DNA of 5,861 bases from Herpetosiphonaceae bacterium (GTDB lineage Bacteria > Chloroflexota > Chloroflexia > Chloroflexales > Kallotenuaceae), in the NCBI GenBank assembly GCA_030147335.1, contig JASKZZ010000245.1, positions 1 through 5,861 on the forward strand. The letters are read 5' to 3'. Below are positions 5,555 through 5,861 of this stretch, in pieces; the stretch's first letter is position 1, and the number at the start of each line of letters is the position of its first letter. Position numbers and translations under genes: made by a program. The notes under the pieces are model-generated. The model was not told the origin of the DNA, did not search any database, and worked only from the letters and a program-made list of their open reading frames with translations.

Positions 5555-5861
5555 TTAACGGTGCCGGAGGATCTGGATTGGTTCAGGAATCAGTCGATGA
5601 TTGAGCGCAGTCCAGGCACAGAAATACGTCGGCCCCACATCTCCGGCAGCTACAATCAACATAATTGACTCCGGCCATACATCGCGCCGATCATCACTGG
5701 ATGGAAATGCTGTACCATTTGGATGGCTATGGTAAAAGCCGATGATCATCTGCCCGTTGCTTCTGGCGATGGTGTCGGCTCGCAGCAAAGTGGCCGCATC
5801 CAGAAGAAAGTGACGATGTGGCTGTGGGTGAAGATTACGCCCCTTGACGACCTGGTTAACC
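5555..5861 (-). CDS. JAMM/MPN+ (M67 family) metallopeptidase, C-terminal part (truncated by window edge)
   Basis: The frame is open from the right edge to TAA at 5555-5557, giving 101 visible residues; the N-terminus lies beyond the window. The zinc signature H-x-H-x7-S-x2-D is complete as HSHPNGTAFPSSDD, with visible-fragment residues H44, H46, S54 and D57. It is preceded by the strand IIGFY and followed by ESIMLIVAA, as in bacterial M67 peptidases. The catalytic glutamate of the family sits further upstream and cannot be checked. Relatives such as mycobacterial Mec release cysteine from the sulfur carrier CysO; others act on ubiquitin-like or sulfur-carrier proteins. Nothing in the window identifies the substrate. 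A TTG at 5786-5788 is in frame, but conserved sequence (RHFLLD) precedes it, so it is not the start. It converges on the S41 homologue. Confidence 0.85.
   Translation of the reverse strand, partial: VNQVVKGRNLHPQPHRHFLLDAATLLRADTIARSNGQMIIGFYHSHPNGTAFPSSDDRRDVWPESIMLIVAAGDVGPTYFCAWTALNHRLIPEPIQILRHR

Noticed and set aside
5786..5788. TTG start for the JAMM gene
   Set aside because: The frame continues upstream to the window edge with family-like sequence (RHFLLD), so this codon is internal and the gene is truncated by the window.

Overview
The window holds five protein-coding genes, two of them cut by the window edges, and no RNA genes, mobile elements or CRISPR arrays that I can see. It looks like an ordinary bacterial chromosome of moderate GC. 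The best taxonomic clue is the N-terminal part of the exported beta-propeller protein at 798-2579. Its motif pair (VQYFDK...VTNGLL...SGR, and GYPVTDPYW...FERRVVTYTP...VEMGNVGQHY) is one I associate with exported proteins of Chloroflexota. A member of the class Chloroflexia with medium GC (Herpetosiphon-like) would fit, but the phylum is an inference from memory and the genus is a guess.

Layout, left to right: (1) 1-503, minus: the N-terminal part of a diaminopimelate decarboxylase (lysA) running off the left edge. (2) 504-797: an AT-rich divergent promoter region. (3) 798-2579, plus: a secreted protein with a duplicated N-terminal module and a C-terminal PD40/TolB-like propeller, preceded by a strong Shine-Dalgarno. 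(4) 2580-2755: a convergent spacer with two strong hairpins, one placed as terminator for each flanking gene. (5) 2756-3985, minus: an SbcD/Mre11-type nuclease with a complete set of metal ligands and no sbcC beside it. (6) 3986-4168: a divergent spacer. (7) 4169-5449, plus: a membrane-anchored or secreted PDZ plus S41 C-terminal-processing-protease homologue in which the expected catalytic lysine is alanine. (8) 5450-5554: a convergent spacer with one hairpin lacking a U-tract. (9) 5555-5861, minus: the C-terminal part of a JAMM/MPN+ (M67) metallopeptidase running off the right edge.

The genes alternate strand one by one (-, +, -, +, -), so nothing here forms an operon and the neighbours give little functional linkage. 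Themes are lysine/peptidoglycan precursor synthesis, an exported propeller, DNA double-strand-break processing, envelope proteolysis and isopeptide or C-terminal processing. I see no convincing new multi-gene system. The points most worth a second look are the lysine-less S41 protein and the duplicated N-terminal module of the propeller protein.
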